Assembly (NCBI GenBank): GCA_958496175.1
Contig: OY292277.1
Coordinates: 28,315,282 to 28,379,281, forward strand
DNA: 64,000 nucleotides
Source: Sisyra terminalis
Taxonomy: Eukaryota > Arthropoda > Insecta > Neuroptera > Sisyridae
Direction: 5' to 3'
Each line of letters opens with the position of its first letter. Position 1 is the stretch's first letter. Below are positions 1 to 12,318 of this stretch, piece by piece. Both the position numbers and the translations under genes were made by a program. Below the pieces are notes generated by a model. That model worked only from the letters and a program-made list of their open reading frames with translations. It ran no database searches and was not told the DNA's origin.

Positions 1-130
1 GATGTCTGGTGAATGGACCGGATGTAGAAGATGTGAGGACGAACTAACAGTGGACCATATGTCCCAATATGGCCATATTTCTCTTGGAGTTCCAGTATTA
101 CAGATAGGAATGGGAGTGTGAAATACCACT
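1..130 (+). pseudogene. Possible LINE ORF2 C-terminal fragment
   Basis: Read in one frame, the first 130 bases contain CRRCEDELTVDH. This resembles the Cys-x2-Cys...His stretch found near the C-terminus of many insect non-LTR retrotransposon ORF2 proteins after the RNase H domain. The frame soon closes and the fragment runs off the left edge, so the upstream reverse transcriptase or RNase H part cannot be seen. The Cys/His spacing is the only support. It could also be a chance open stretch in slightly GC-richer DNA. Confidence 0.25.
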
Positions 131-1979
131 GGACAACGAAAGATGCCTCAAAATGACTAAAGGGATTTAGGCGTCCATCAAAGTTCTCATATTTGTGAGA
201 CTATACCAAGACATATGAATTATTACCTCCATTAACTAACAATTGTAAATAGTAAGGAACTGAGTTAAGTATTGTGAGTGAATATATTACTTTCGAATAA
301 AAGTTTGAGTAATTGTGAGTACTAGTTGTGATAAGGGGAATAAAATCGTGCATTACTCAATGATAATAATAGGTAATGAGACGCCAAACTTTGTTATCAT
401 CGATCTCTTTATAAGTGTTGTGTTACGAGTAACACATTTCCAATTATTCCCTTGAAAAAAAAAACTTGTATAAATTAAAATAGGTATAAATTTACTATCC
501 AATAATAGTTGGTATTCCTACGCTTTAAACTGTTGAAAATTAAGTTACGAAATTATAGCCCGATAGGTATTACATCACTACATTTTTCCACTGAAATAAA
601 ATTCGTAATACGCGCTTAACCTGAATCAGCAATTCCTATTCGAAGATTATCCTACTAATCTCGGGTTTTCTTATTCATCGGAAACAAGTTTGAAATCCCG
701 GAATTGAATTTTCTTGAAAACATTTCTATAAAAACGATAACTTACTTTCTTATCTTAAATATACAAACGATCACATAGCTACTTGGGCATTGCATGTTTT
801 GGAAAAAAGGAATGAAAACCAAATTTTAATCATAAAGGCGACAAAAAGTATATTTCAAATATTGAACAAATCCAAATTTTCGTCCCAAATGAATTGTATT
901 GTTAAGTTTTCTCAAAAGTAGGTGGGATGATATGAATGCTCAAAGAACTTTAACTTGAATTCAACTACCATGGAACCCCAAAAGGATAATATGCGTTTTA
1001 TTATTTATTAAATATAACATTACTACTTCAAATAAGTGCCTATATTTTCTTTTATTTTCAAAATCTCATTTTCTATCTTGCAAATAAAAGACTTATTTTT
1101 CTTTTGCAAACGCTGAAAATTTAAATGGTTTTATTCTTTCTTTCACGCTTCCAAATCTTCTATATGCTAAATAACATTCATTTCAATCTTCCCGAAACTT
1201 TTCCAATTAACTTTCCGTTTATCTTTATGTCTTCACAAGTTCTACTCAATGAAAACGCAAACATCCGAAATTTCTTGAATTTTTCAAAACAGAAATTTGT
1301 TTGAGTTAAATTTCCATACCCTGATTGTAAAGTTGTTTCAAATTTAGTATCCTTTTTTAGCAATTATTGGTGCAAAATTTGACATTCATCAATTTGCCCA
1401 ATGTGCACTCTTACAAAACGCAAAGTAAAAAAAAGAAACTTGAAAAAATTGTTATAGAATAAAATTAAAGCTCTAAAAATTTTTGTTATATCTTAGCAAA
1501 AATTATTTCAATTCTTTTAATAAAGAATTTTAAATCGTCCTACTAAAGGTTTCAAATTAATAGGGGAGCCTTTTATAAATAATCCTCGACAACCAATTTA
1601 TTTCATTGACTCCTTCAATTGTTTAGATAAAATACTTAATGGATAATGTAATAAACATTAAAACTTTAAAATTATAACAATATCAATTTTTATTATAATT
1701 GCAATATAAATAACTGTATCTATAGTATATAGGTAGTAACATGTTTCATAAGAAACAATTAATCAAAATTTGAATATAAATTTAGACGAAAACGAAATTA
1801 ATCTGTCAACTATGCCAATATCGATGGCTTTGTTTCTCAGATCCAAAAGATTCAGATCTTCAATTTCCTCAATACTGCCCTCAATATATGCCCTGTGCTT
1901 ATGTAGGGTGTTTTTTAATCTCTTAATATGCGCGAGAAATACGTTTTTTATTTTTAATTCAATGAAAAAAACACTGTTA
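131..1979. other. AT-rich stretch, no gene recognised
   Basis: This stretch is very AT-rich with many A/T homopolymers. The only ATG frames are about 60-90 codons, low in complexity, and match no family I know. I see no repeats, splice-flanked exons or RNA genes that I can support. Confidence 0.6.
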
Positions 1980-2075
1980 AAAGTGGAGCTATTTTTTGTA
2001 GCTACGTACCAAACTCCATCAAAATTGGTTCAGCCGTTCTTGAGTTAAATAGATCAAACAGAGACAAACAGATCA
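1980..2075 (+). repeat. RTE-like LINE or SINE 3' tail fragment
   Basis: The segment contains ccatcaaaattggttcagc followed by cgttcttgagttaaa and a run of gacaaacag-like words. Insect and other animal genomes carry many RTE-type LINE and derived SINE tails with a 'catcaaaatcggttcagccgt' core followed by caaacaga repeats. No upstream coding part is recognisable. The match is a short word pattern, so the family call is tentative. Confidence 0.4.
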
Positions 2076-2329
2076 AGACTAGAATAACCATGGTGACAAA
2101 TTTTGAAAAAAATGCTGTTTAACCCATTTTTGCCAGATTTTTTTTTTTAAATTTAAAATATTTTCAACAATGGCATCTTCTAGGTATAGTTTGGTTTGTC
2201 TCCTTCTCTATAGAAACGACCTCTAGCAATGCGTTCTCCGAATTCCATCCAATTACCAATTTTTTTTATATTTTGTGTACATCACTTGTATGTATTATTC
2301 GCTATGTCCAACTTTTAATATACCTTTAA

Positions 2330-2393
2330 GAAATAAATAGTGTCCGCCGCCCGACTGGCATATGCTCTTGAAAGCAAAAAGGTTGGGGACCCC
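2330..2393. mobile_element. hAT transposon terminal fragment
   Basis: The segment ends in aggttggggacccctg. Its reverse complement, caggggtccccaacct, is a classic hAT terminal inverted repeat. A GC-rich subterminal stretch (gtccgccgcccgact) lies just inside, as is usual for this group. No partner end is visible to the left, so this is one end of a truncated element. Confidence 0.55.
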
Positions 2394-3699
2394 TGTTATA
2401 ATGCTTTCGCTTACACAACTATGACGTAATTCGTTGTGATTGGTGTTCAAAATATCACTTAGTAGAACTCTATATTATCAATATCGCTCTTAATAAAAAA
2501 TGATGAGTGTTTTGTATTTACTGATTGAACTTTTACTAAAAAATACAAGATTTTAGTGATTTTTAGTTACTGTCATCATGCCAATTTTATGCAGAAGAGT
2601 ATATATTAAATAAAAAAAAGTTAATTATTCAAGGAGCTAAATTTGAATTGTTAGCTTGTACAATATTTAAATAACTATATCTTTCAAGAACCGATAATAT
2701 AAAAAATAAATTTCTTACCAGCAAATCCAAATCGTCTAGTTTTAATCAACTGTAAATCCAAGTTCAAATTTTGCCGTGTATTCATTTTCACAAATTAATA
2801 CTTTGATATCAGTTATATATCGATCCTATGATTCTGAGTTGTTATTCAAAACTTGGACACACCTAAACTAAATCTATATGCTTCAATGATTCAACTTGGA
2901 CTATCAAATGGTCTTTTGATAAAAATGCATCTTTTTAACATTCCTTTTCCCTAACGTAATACGGCTCCCAATTACTTGAAAGTATGATACATTTTAATTA
3001 GGTAGCCAAATAAATGATAGATGAATCAATTTCCCAATCAATTAAAGTAAATGAATTGTCTTATTGGGAGTTTCAACCTTTATGCTGACTTAAAAAAAAA
3101 AAATTTCCCCAAAAAAAAAACACTTTTAAGCCGTTAATCTTGAATGTAAAAATAAATTAGACTCAGCCTGTTCTTTTTGATAAGTTTTAAGCCTCTATCC
3201 ATAAAATGGTTGTTAGTATAATGTTTTATGGCGCGACGGGACAAATAACCCTTCATTATAGTGTAGGATTTCTTGTCTTCTACATATATTAGACGAAAAA
3301 TAAACGCTCATCTAATCGGCGTCATATAATTTGCCAAAAAAGCCTAGTTTGGGGTCAATATCTTCATAAGTATGCACTTTTTGTTTGAAGTTATTAAAAA
3401 GTTTTTGTTACAGATAGTTGGAGTTTATTTATGAATTGGACATTTTTTTTCGAATCACATTGAATAACTTCCTCGATTTCAATTTCCTGTTTATAATTAA
3501 ATGGAAGTGTTGTAACTTAATGATGTTCCGACAGTAAAAAAACTTTTTATTGATTTACAACGGCAATTTTATGGTTTGTATCAAAATTATGCGGAATATT
3601 AGAGCTTTAACGGTTTTATATTACTTGAAACTATAAGTATTTGACCAAATTCAATATTGTCATCATTCAAATGTCAGAATATTTAAGTTTGGTAATTTT
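2394..3699. other. AT-rich stretch, no gene recognised
   Basis: No coding frame, RNA gene or repeat could be supported here. A slightly GC-richer patch at about 3220-3320 (ggcgcgacgggacaaat) has no recognisable identity. Confidence 0.55.
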
Positions 3700-4160
3700 C
3701 CAAGTGCAACGTCTGTAATAATATGCAGTCGTGATTAGCGTCATTGGCAAGCCGGAACGGCTAAAAATATCAATGGAAATATAGTGAAACTTTACAAGTT
3801 GACAGTAGGGATTGAAAGCGGTTTAGGGAAAATAGGAGATGTCAAGATATGTTATGTCAAGATTGTTATCCGGTTGGGTCTGTGGAGAATATTTCAACTT
3901 TTGGTTCCGTTTTATAATCGCGTCGCTAGACGTCGGTAATAAATTTTATCAACGCCACATCATTCTCATTAGCATCTTCTTCGCCGTGTTTCCATTATAT
4001 TATTATGATTCATCCCGGCTTTTAGCTGTTATAGTAGAACATCAGTTGTTGCATCACGCGGCATTATTCCTCGTTTCCTGTTCGTATCTTGGCCACAATG
4101 TGCGCTATCGGAACGGGTGACGCGACCCGGGATCGACGCGAGCGGCACTCCATTCAAACT
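3700..4160. other. GC-elevated segment with a 93-codon open frame
   Basis: Base composition rises clearly above the surroundings, ending in a CpG-rich block (gacgcgacccgggatcgacg) at about 4120-4140. A + strand ATG frame at 3839-4120 gives 93 hydrophobic residues with repeated LL, FF and YY pairs. It resembles no family I know and has no clear start context. Directly downstream are TAATTAAT and CATTAAAA, homeodomain-type words. It may be a conserved non-coding element, part of an exon, or old transposon DNA. Nothing visible decides between these. Confidence 0.3.
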
Positions 4161-5283
4161 AAGTTTAATTAATCCTCATTAAAATAAGCAATAAGTAATT
4201 CTTCCTTTAATAAATTCAACGATTATAAACAATAACAGTCGCCACAACAAATCGAAACTAATACTCCAATATTTCAAATTTTTGTTTACAAAAAATGAGA
4301 TTGGAGCCATTAAAAGAAACTGCCAATCAAGTCAAATTTTCTCGCTTTCGGTCGTCGACACTTGAAAATTGGCGTCATTATACCTCATTCAGATGAGGAA
4401 GTGAAAATATCAAGAAATCGTTTTTCCGAATGTAATCTAGATGTTAATTTTTGAATTTATCTCGGAATAATATGCTTTTTCTTGTCTCGAAACCGAAGGT
4501 CACTCAACTTGTAAAACAAGCGACCTTACATCCCTATTCTGATAACGCCCATAAAAGCTTTTCGCTAAGGATTCACTTTTTACAACAAAATTTAAATTTA
4601 TATGTCTCAAGTTAATAATGCCAATATCCTCAGAAAAAAAATTATGGAACATTATCAATTTATTGGTTCAATAAGGTCAGTTAAATATTAAAACCATAAA
4701 ATAACTAAGGGATAATATTTTCACATTAAGATAGATCAACAAAATAAAATTTTATCGGGAGGATAGAGACAACATTCGTATTATCACTTGAGAATAGTGA
4801 TACGAAAATGTGTAGGATTTATATAACTGATAATTTTTTTTTTAAATTATTAAAGTCAATTAATTTATCTTGAAAAAGTTTAAAACATCAAACGAAATGA
4901 TGCTAAGGCTAAAGAATATAGTAATTTCCATTTCAAATTTTTCTAATACGAAACGAAAAGAAGAATATTTATTTAAATAAAACTCAGGTTTAACTTTGCC
5001 TATTTAGTGCATGACTATAATAGTTTGAAGTATGAGTTAACAATGGAATCATCAAAGGGTTTCAATAACCAACAATATAAAACAATATACTAATAATATA
5101 ACACCAACAACATAGAATCAATAAATTAATATTTGTATTGAAACTAATAGTAAAAAGATGGATAAATAAAAGTAGGACCACGGCTCATTGCTCGTAAAGT
5201 GAGTGGCTAAGACGTTTTCTCCGCCATTATTTGTAATTTTTATGGGTATATTTTTAGGTATCTATGATATATAAATATATATC
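4161..5283. other. AT-rich stretch, no gene recognised
   Basis: This stretch is long, A-rich and interspersed. No open frame over 60 codons and no repeat partner elsewhere in the window was noticed. Confidence 0.55.
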
Positions 5284-5470
5284 AGCAAAGACAGAGAAAA
5301 AAAATATTTAAACATAACCGTGTGAATAAAAACCAAATAGAATTACCATTGACTCAAATTTGAATTATTTAATTGCTCATTTGTTTTAGTTATCATTTTG
5401 ATTTCAATCAATAGCCAATTTTTGCAATTTGTAAGGGTCGGCTGAGAATATTTTAGGGGTAACAATTGGT
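5284..5470 (-). repeat. Family A interspersed repeat, copy 1
   Basis: This is one of six copies in the window of a ~200-bp repeat. On this orientation the order is a caaagacagag word, a gtgtgaata/tcactcaca-type word, ctcaaatttgaa, a ggtttcaatca-type word, then ccaatttttgcaattt and an acttcc/ggaagtta-type end. The copy is diverged and the last ~30 bases are poorly conserved. The family has no coding capacity and could be a MITE or part of a larger foldback element. Confidence 0.6.
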
Positions 5471-5718
5471 ATTTTAAAAATATATTGTTGCAAATTTAGC
5501 TAAGAGCTCTTTGGTAACATAACAAAAATGGTTGAAAAAAAATTGTATTAAAAAGAAACTTTTACGAAGAAGTATAACTTCTTACGTTAGACTATAGGAA
5601 CAGAAACCTCTTCTTTTCGAAAATCAAAAGAAGGAAATGTAGGCAAACTAAAAGTTAATTAACTATATTATTTGGAAATAATTAATTAATTAAAGAGTAT
5701 ATATAATTATGTTTTTCA

Positions 5719-5761
5719 TTTAAGTTTGATGATTCGTTCATTAAGTTTGGCGATTCGATGA
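5719..5761. repeat. Two-copy 21-bp tandem repeat
   Basis: The words ttaagtttgatgattcgttc and ttaagtttggcgattcgatg stand directly next to each other and differ at only a few positions. This is a small local duplication. Confidence 0.5.
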
Positions 5762-5966
5762 CAAAGATAAATAGTTTGACTATGGTGAAAATTGCGTTCC
5801 ACTAAAAGAAAAATCTCTAGAATTTGAACTGAAATTTTGGGAAAATAATATACCCAAATAGGTCTATGGAATTTATAAATGATTATTTAGAATTTCAAAA
5901 AATTTAAAAAATCAAACTAATCGTAGAATAATCAATAAAATAATAGGTAAAAGTATGTATTTTGTA

Positions 5967-6135
5967 CGTAGACAAAGGCAGAGAACAAATATTGGAAACA
6001 TACGTGTGAGTGAAAGAAAATTAATGTCTCAAATTTGAACTAATAGATTATTGTTATGGTTTCAATCAAATTCCAATTTTTATCATTTATTAGTTGTGTT
6101 GGAGGGGATGACTATTTCACGGGAAGTTACTAGTT
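5967..6135 (-). repeat. Family A interspersed repeat, copy 2
   Basis: This copy has the same orientation as copy 1 about 700 bp upstream. It shows gacaaaggcagagaacaaat, then acgtgtgagtgaaag, ctcaaatttgaactaa, ggtttcaatcaaattcc and the end block cgggaagttactag. The end block is the complement of the acttcccg-type start seen in the + oriented copy at 12.8 kb. Confidence 0.65.
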
Positions 6136-6143
6136 AATAAAAG

Positions 6144-8711
6144 TGATATTAGAAACTATTTGTATATCATAATTCTTTGAATTTATGAATTTAAAACAGT
6201 GAAATATTTAATCGTTCCTCTCCTTTTTTCACAAGTTTCATAATAGAGCAAAAAATAAGATAAAAAAGTTAAAAAATTATACGAAAAGATTATTCAAAGT
6301 TATAAATGATTTTTAAACAAAATTAATGGAGGGTTTAGTTGCACGTTATGTTGCTTTTTATATACAGAATGCAGATATCTTACTACAATGTTATTTACAT
6401 AATTCTGCTAAGTTTTCATTTTTCCTTTTTTGCTGTCATCAGATATAATTATTTATATTCGAACTGACAAAATCCCTTCAAAACCGCCAATCAACAATCA
6501 GTGTCAGATACAAAGCTTCCCTTGTTCAGAGTTGAGGTCGTTGAGGTTGCTTCTATAACAATTGAATTTCTGATATATTTTGTAAATTTTCCACTTCTTA
6601 TTTATGACACTTATAGGTAAAGAAAATAACCAACATTTTTTTCTAATTTAAGTTTTTTACACTACATCTATCGATGGTATTTATAAATAATATACGGTAG
6701 GAAGATAAACAACGCTTTGTATAAAGATATTCATAAGAAACGAAATATATATTCAAATCATAATTATATTTTGAAAATATTCCAATTTTCAAATTGATAT
6801 TCTCATCCAAAAATTTTCCTCCCAGTCTCATTTTGATTGCATGGAAATTTCCTGATTCACAAAAAAATTCTCGTACGCAAATTAAACTTCAACATCTGCC
6901 AAAAGTCGATTAAGACAAAGTGCCTTAAATATCAGCGACATGTGTTGCAAATGCATCGACACATTAAACCACCAAAAATTTATCTGCCCATCTGCCCATT
7001 TACCTACTCTCTAATGTTGCATATAAATATAGCGATGAAAATAGATGGAAAACTCATTCAAACCGATCTCGTCTCATTGACGTAGGTCGTTCCCTCGTTT
7101 ATTTGTCCAACTCATTCGGAAACTATCACGTGCCTTTTGACATCCAACAAATAAAATCATACAGTGCCAACCAAAAGTTAGTAGACATAAAATTAATTGG
7201 TACCATCAAAACGATAGGCTTTGGCCTAATTGTCCCAATTAAATTAAGCGTTATGAAAAACAAATTTACACTTAAAAGCTCTTGAGTTTGCGTGTATTTG
7301 TTTGCTTGACTTAAAAAGATATGGTTCCACAGTAACAGTGCCACAAACTTAGATGAAATCTTATCTTATTTAACATTCTCCCATTTGGGGACCTCTGATT
7401 TGCATTCTGATCTAGAAACTCATCTCCAATCTAGCAGCTAAATTAAAATGAATACATTAATAGCAATGCTCGCTTTTGATGAAACGATATTATTCAATTG
7501 AATAAATAGTAATAATAAATAATAGTCGTTCGATCTACTTAAATTATAAATTATTTTTTGCTTGAGTCTCGGACGGAAAGTTTTGCCCAGTTGCACTCAT
7601 CAAAATTTTGCTTCACTACAAACAAACCATGCAAAATTATGCTCTCTGCAAACTCTCAATTTCCCAACTAATTAAACTTTCTAATAGCTCTACTTTTGAT
7701 AAAACGAGTGAAAAAACAAACAAACTATAATAATCTGAAATTTATCCCGAATCAATATCTAATTTAGAAGATAAATATGTTAAAAATTCCAATTTTTTTT
7801 TTCGTCTCTAACTAACCGGAAAGGAATATTTGCTAATTCTATTAAAAGTTTTCCTTCATTTTTTAGTTAACTATAACAGTGAAAAACGTAAATAAAATGC
7901 CAGAAAACATTTCGCTTCCGTTTCCTCTCAGTGAAACACAATAAATTTTATGATCTACTTGTTGAAACCTCAATTTAACGAATAAAATAATTTTATTCAA
8001 GCTAATATTTTGCAACCCATTTATTCGACTAAGCATATTTTATGTTCAACCAAATGAGCAAAATGAGTTTGAAACTACTTATTTAAATATTAATAGAAAT
8101 TTCAAACTGACCCAATTCAAGAAATCGTGTTATTACAATAAATAATGGCTTGAAAATGTAAAAATTTGTATGAAGACAAGTGGTTGCGTCTCTTGAATGT
8201 CAAAGAAATTAATTTTTTTTCTTTGAATTCTTGCAGAAATAATTTCATTTCACTGAATGTATGTATGTATAGTACATACGAGCACCGAAGATCCGTAGTT
8301 TGAATGTTAAACTTATAGTTTTGATTTCATAACTATTTTCATAAAATATTATAAATCAACTAGGTTAATTAAGATGACAAATTTTTTTCTTTGTAATTTT
8401 ATTAGCTGATAGCTGTGGTCTCGTCGAAAATAAAAGTTTTTATATATCAACTTCGTGGTACACGCAATAGTCAACAATATGTTTTGCTAAAATTTATCGC
8501 AAACTATAAAAAGAGGGAATTGTTTTTATAATTTCTGCTAATCTAAATATCTATATTTGTATCTCAAAATCTTGATTTTCACTTTAGGAAGTATATAGGT
8601 ATTTCATCAATCATTAGTTTAAATAAAAAAAGCTACGATTTTTGTATTTATTCATACGTACTTTAATGTTTAAAATTCTTAATTTTTATATTGTTCCAGC
8701 TTACCATAGTC
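6144..8711. other. AT-rich stretch with no supported gene
   Basis: Short overlapping open frames lie on both strands at 6640-7340, but none resembles a protein family. The word tacagtgccaaccaaaagtt at about 7159 is reminiscent of a Tc1-type end but lacks an inverted partner. A balanced-composition patch at 7560-7680 has no identity. No RNA gene was seen. Confidence 0.5.
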
Positions 8712-9141
8712 TAAGTTGAAATGCGTAAACTATTATCATTATTATTGTCATTATTTTAATTATTATTAATTAAATTTATGAAAAATAACAGTTATTTTAA
8801 GTATTCCTGTCACCATCTCCGAAATGCAATATATCAGCTGAGCTTATCTACTACGCATGCTCACTCACAGTATGTAAGAGAAAGAGACACACTTAGAAGC
8901 GAAGCGAGTGTCCTTTGTAACTGTTCTGTTTGACGCAAGGAATGCAAAACTAACGTATACGCAAAAATACGTATGTTTGAATTTATAAATTTACGATGGA
9001 TTTTTGATTAATAATCTCAATGTGCGGAATACATGCTGTTACTATTATGCTACTTGTTACCTTTTGTTACAATTATGATTTTATTCTGTGTAAATGTTTA
9101 AAGGAGGAATGCCTAAAATATGAACTCACTATCTTTTAAAC
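8712..9141 (+). repeat. Family C interspersed repeat, copy 1 (~425 bp)
   Basis: This segment is collinear with 21755-22180 over about 425 bp. Shared words, in order, are aaatgcgtaaa, gtattcctgtcaccatctcc, gaaatgcaatat, cagctgag, tactacgcatgctcactcac, agaagcgaagcgagtg, aatgcaaaactaa, tttataaatttacgatg and aaaggaggaatgcctaaaa. The two copies differ by many point changes and small gaps. No terminal inverted repeat or open frame is evident, so the class is unknown. A short related core (gcgcatgctcgctcacatc) also occurs at 43770. Confidence 0.7.
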
Positions 9142-9231
9142 TTAAAATCTTCACAGATGTTCATTTCTATACTTAAACATCTAGTTATTGCATTCACCAT
9201 AAAACTTAATTTAACAGTATGAACTATATAA

Positions 9232-9520
9232 AAATACATTGTGAACTTATGAGTTATGTAATTTACGAAAGTAAACTATAAGCATAGGTTTGAACAAAAG
9301 CTCAAACAAATCAACAACCTCCAAAACTATTTAATGACTACTGAGGATGAATGCTTGACAATCGAAATACGTATCTGGACAATAAGTCAAAAATACATTT
9401 GTCTGAGCTTTTTTTCAACTATACGTTCAAAGTTTACTTTCGTTAATTATATTACGTAAATAAAACCACAGTATATTTTAAAATTGTTTAAACATTATAA
9501 CTGTTCAAATACTGCGAAAA
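9232..9520 (+). mobile_element. Foldback element related to the 42.6-kb palindrome
   Basis: The arms acgaaagtaaact (9266-9278) and agtttactttcgt form a perfect 13-bp inverted pair around a ~150-bp centre. The centre and right side match the right half of the palindrome at 42646-43136: both have cgaaatacgtatctgg, then a caataagtc word, then cacagtatatttta, ataactgttcaaa and a final ctgcg/cagcgg word. The left arm is shortened compared with the 42.6-kb copy. No protein is encoded, so the element is non-autonomous. Confidence 0.6.
9336..9382 (+). ncRNA. Degenerate hammerhead-ribozyme-like motif
   Basis: The order of words is CTGAGGA, a 15-nt spacer able to form only a weak stem II, CGAAA, then the self-complementary ATACGTAT and C followed by TGG. 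This matches the hammerhead core CUGANGA / GAAA / short stem III / cleavage-site layout. The flanking cta...tgg can form a minimal stem I. Stem II has decayed compared with the copy at 42788-42834. Activity is unproven and this copy is probably inactive. Confidence 0.35.
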
Positions 9521-9529
9521 TTTATTATT

Positions 9530-10440
9530 GTAATTTCATATAATGAAATTTTTAAAGTATTTTCTTGCAGCATTTTCACAAAAGAAAATGTAATTTTATT
9601 GAAAACTATTATTAGGGATTGAAAGTTCTGCTAATAATAATGAATGAATAATGTCGCTGTAAAGAATATTATTAAATCCTTGTTTTAACATTATGTAATT
9701 AATTTTAATGATATTATTTTCCCATTTTATGTTGAACAGTTACAAATGAAGGGGCAAGGGGACTTTTTACAACTTAAGAAACCACGTATTTGAAAAAAGA
9801 TTTTTTTTTATTTTTTTTTCAAAACCAATCAACAGGAACCGTACACAACCCCGTACACCTATATGTCCTGGAACATCCTAGATTTGTCAGATGGTGTGTT
9901 GTCCTTAATTTTTGTTTTGTAGTTTATCTAAACCACTGTATAACGGTTCACAGAAAACACCCTCTTGACAAATTTCTCCGAACAAAATCGTGAAGATATG
10001 ACTTTTACCACTTAGTACCCTACAAATTATTAAAATACTTAATCTTATCTCATGATATATATTTTTTTTAACTTTGTATATATGTTAAATTTACTTTTGA
10101 ATTTCTAAGACCATATGGGAAAAGAAAAGATTCTCTATCATTGTAAAATTGAAAACTTTGTGGTTTATATAAATTTTGTTTAAAGTTGCTTTGTAAAAAC
10201 CGAAGTGCTTATAGGTTATAATAAAAGTTATCGAAATCAAAACTATTACTGAGTTTGATCCGCTACCCTTATGTAATTGTATCATCGCATCATTAGGAGA
10301 GCTTTTCTCGATTTTTTTAGCTATTTTCTTATGATATACTTTTAATTCTTTAGTTTTCAAACTGTATGCAAAGACCTATGTTGGATATATTTCGTGCAAG
10401 TCGCTTGTGTTTTAATATAATTTGAAAGAGATATTTGAAA
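9530..10440. other. AT-rich stretch, no gene recognised
   Basis: A composition-balanced patch at 9835-9995 holds a 67-codon frame on the + strand with no family resemblance. A minus-strand 89-codon frame at 10091-10360 is lysine/isoleucine-rich and looks like AT-rich noise. Nothing else could be supported. Confidence 0.5.
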
Positions 10441-10444
10441 ATAT

Positions 10445-10536
10445 AAAGCTTAGTACACACTAGTAGACTATGCGACCATGCGCGACCGTCTATAAAGAAA
10501 TCGCGTAACATAGTCTACTAATGTATACTTAGCTTT
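10445..10536. mobile_element. 92-bp hairpin MITE
   Basis: The left arm aaagcttagtacacac then tagtagactatg pairs with the right arm catagtctactaatgtat then acttagcttt. This gives about 30-bp terminal inverted repeats around a ~30-bp GC-rich loop containing gcgaccatgcgcgaccg. The size and structure fit a miniature inverted-repeat element. The superfamily is not determined because no clear target duplication was found. Confidence 0.55.
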
Positions 10537-12318
10537 AAAGTTTCCGCAGCATTTTTGATAATTAAACATTTTAAATATTTTTGGCCACGCAACAGAACCG
10601 TAGACGACGATTTATCTTTAGGCACGTCTAGGGAGACAACCTGAGACACCTTTTGGAGACCAAAATCGCACAACATGTGTGTAATAGGCTTAAGTGTTAT
10701 AAAGTAAAATATCCTAGAGGCATTCTCTTAATGAAATCAATTTAGTCATTTAAAATATGTAACTAGATTTATAGCTAAAACAATTTTACATTTATGACTT
10801 AATATCAATTTAACGCATCAATAAAAGTGTCAAAATGTAAGCGAGCTTTATTTATGCGTGAGTATGTTTTCGTTTTATTTCTAAATAATTATAATAATTA
10901 ATGAATTTGAATAACTGTTATCAAAATTCATAAATCAACTCAAAGTCATCCAGACGCCAATAATGTATTCAAGACAATTTTATCTTGTCGACATTTTCCA
11001 ATGAAAACGGAACTTTCAAGTTTGCACGATTTCAGTAGGAGGCTAAAAGGCGTTGCACGTAACCGAAATGACGCAAGCTTTGTTTGTAGTTTGGTTTATT
11101 GTTGCCTCACGTATGCACCATCTTGAAGCTTTGAGATTGGGAAGATAGTTTCCAAAAACTAAATTTCAGTTTTCAAATATAAAATTTATTAAAAAACGTC
11201 CGTTTTATTCAATTAGCTGGTCATAGAAGAAAATGGGAAAGTTTAGAAAGGAATTGGAAGAAAAAAGCCGTGGGAAATTCCAAATTTGTAAAGATGGTTT
11301 TCTAAAAGCGGGACGGCAATATGAAAAGACGGTATGTTTTCCCGTTCAATTTTCTAGGTTTTTCTTGCCGATATATTGGCGACGACGTGGCAAGCTCTTT
11401 TACAACGTGATTGTACACAATATGAGCGTTGCTCGTTCAATTCGAACGCCATTCAATGCAAAGGAAATCTTATTTATTTCTCATGAATAATGGAATAATA
11501 TTGCTATATGATATTTAAAATGAACGATGAATATAATATACATTTTCTAGTTCTCCCTTTTCTTCTCTTCTTTTTATTTTTGAAAATTTTCCAAACATGA
11601 CATGTGGAAATTTATTGCATGCTAGTTAATTTATTTGTATAGCGCGAATGAATTTGAATTTTACTTTTTAGTATTCAAATAGAAACTTTTGCTTCTCATT
11701 TGATTAAAGCGAGAAAGAAAGCATACGTAATGGAAAAATTCCTTAATATTGTCGTGGGATATAGATCTGGCATAAACATCCAGAATATTAATTAAATGGC
11801 AATCAAATCAACAACCAACTGCAAACCCGATATTTTTCCAGAATTGATTGTTTTCAAACTCCCACGCTTTCCGTCTCTATTTGCTTTTTGTTTGGCGATT
11901 TAATTATTTCATTTACGGTATTGAATTAGTTTCAAAAATTGATACGTTTGTCAAAAGCAAACTCAATTAGCTATATTTTTTCCAATTACTCAATTTGTAA
12001 TTCCAAATATAGCTTCGCATATTCGAAAATTTTCGAGTAGGAAATATCTCGATAATTGGGAATTAAAATTCCATTTATCATACAATAATATGGTCAGTGA
12101 ACATGAAACAAAAAATAACGTTGAAAACAAACCAATAAAACCAATTTGTTATTGTCCTAATCAAAAGAAAATTTGAGATAGAAAAAAATAAAACTAGAAA
12201 ATTAAATTACTATTAATTATTGTTTATTTATAATTTAATATTTTGCAGTTAAATTATGGTAATATATAAGAAGATAATCCAATTTTGTAACGCATGATGA
12301 GAAATGTGTCAAGATTTC
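10537..12318. other. No supported gene; balanced patches at 11.0-11.5 and 11.7-12.0 kb
   Basis: A + strand frame at 11233-11490 (85 codons) begins with a lysine/glutamate-rich stretch. It contains a donor-like gacg/gtatgt at about 11330, so it could be a small exon, but no family is recognised. The patch at 11720-11960 is less AT-skewed and contains TAATTAAAT and ttaattatttc words, as in conserved regulatory DNA. Neither is convincing without comparison to other genomes. Confidence 0.35.

Noticed and set aside
7159..7345. Tc1-like transposon starting tacagtgccaaccaaaag
   Set aside because: No inverted partner end was found. The only similar word downstream (acagtgccac) is in direct orientation.
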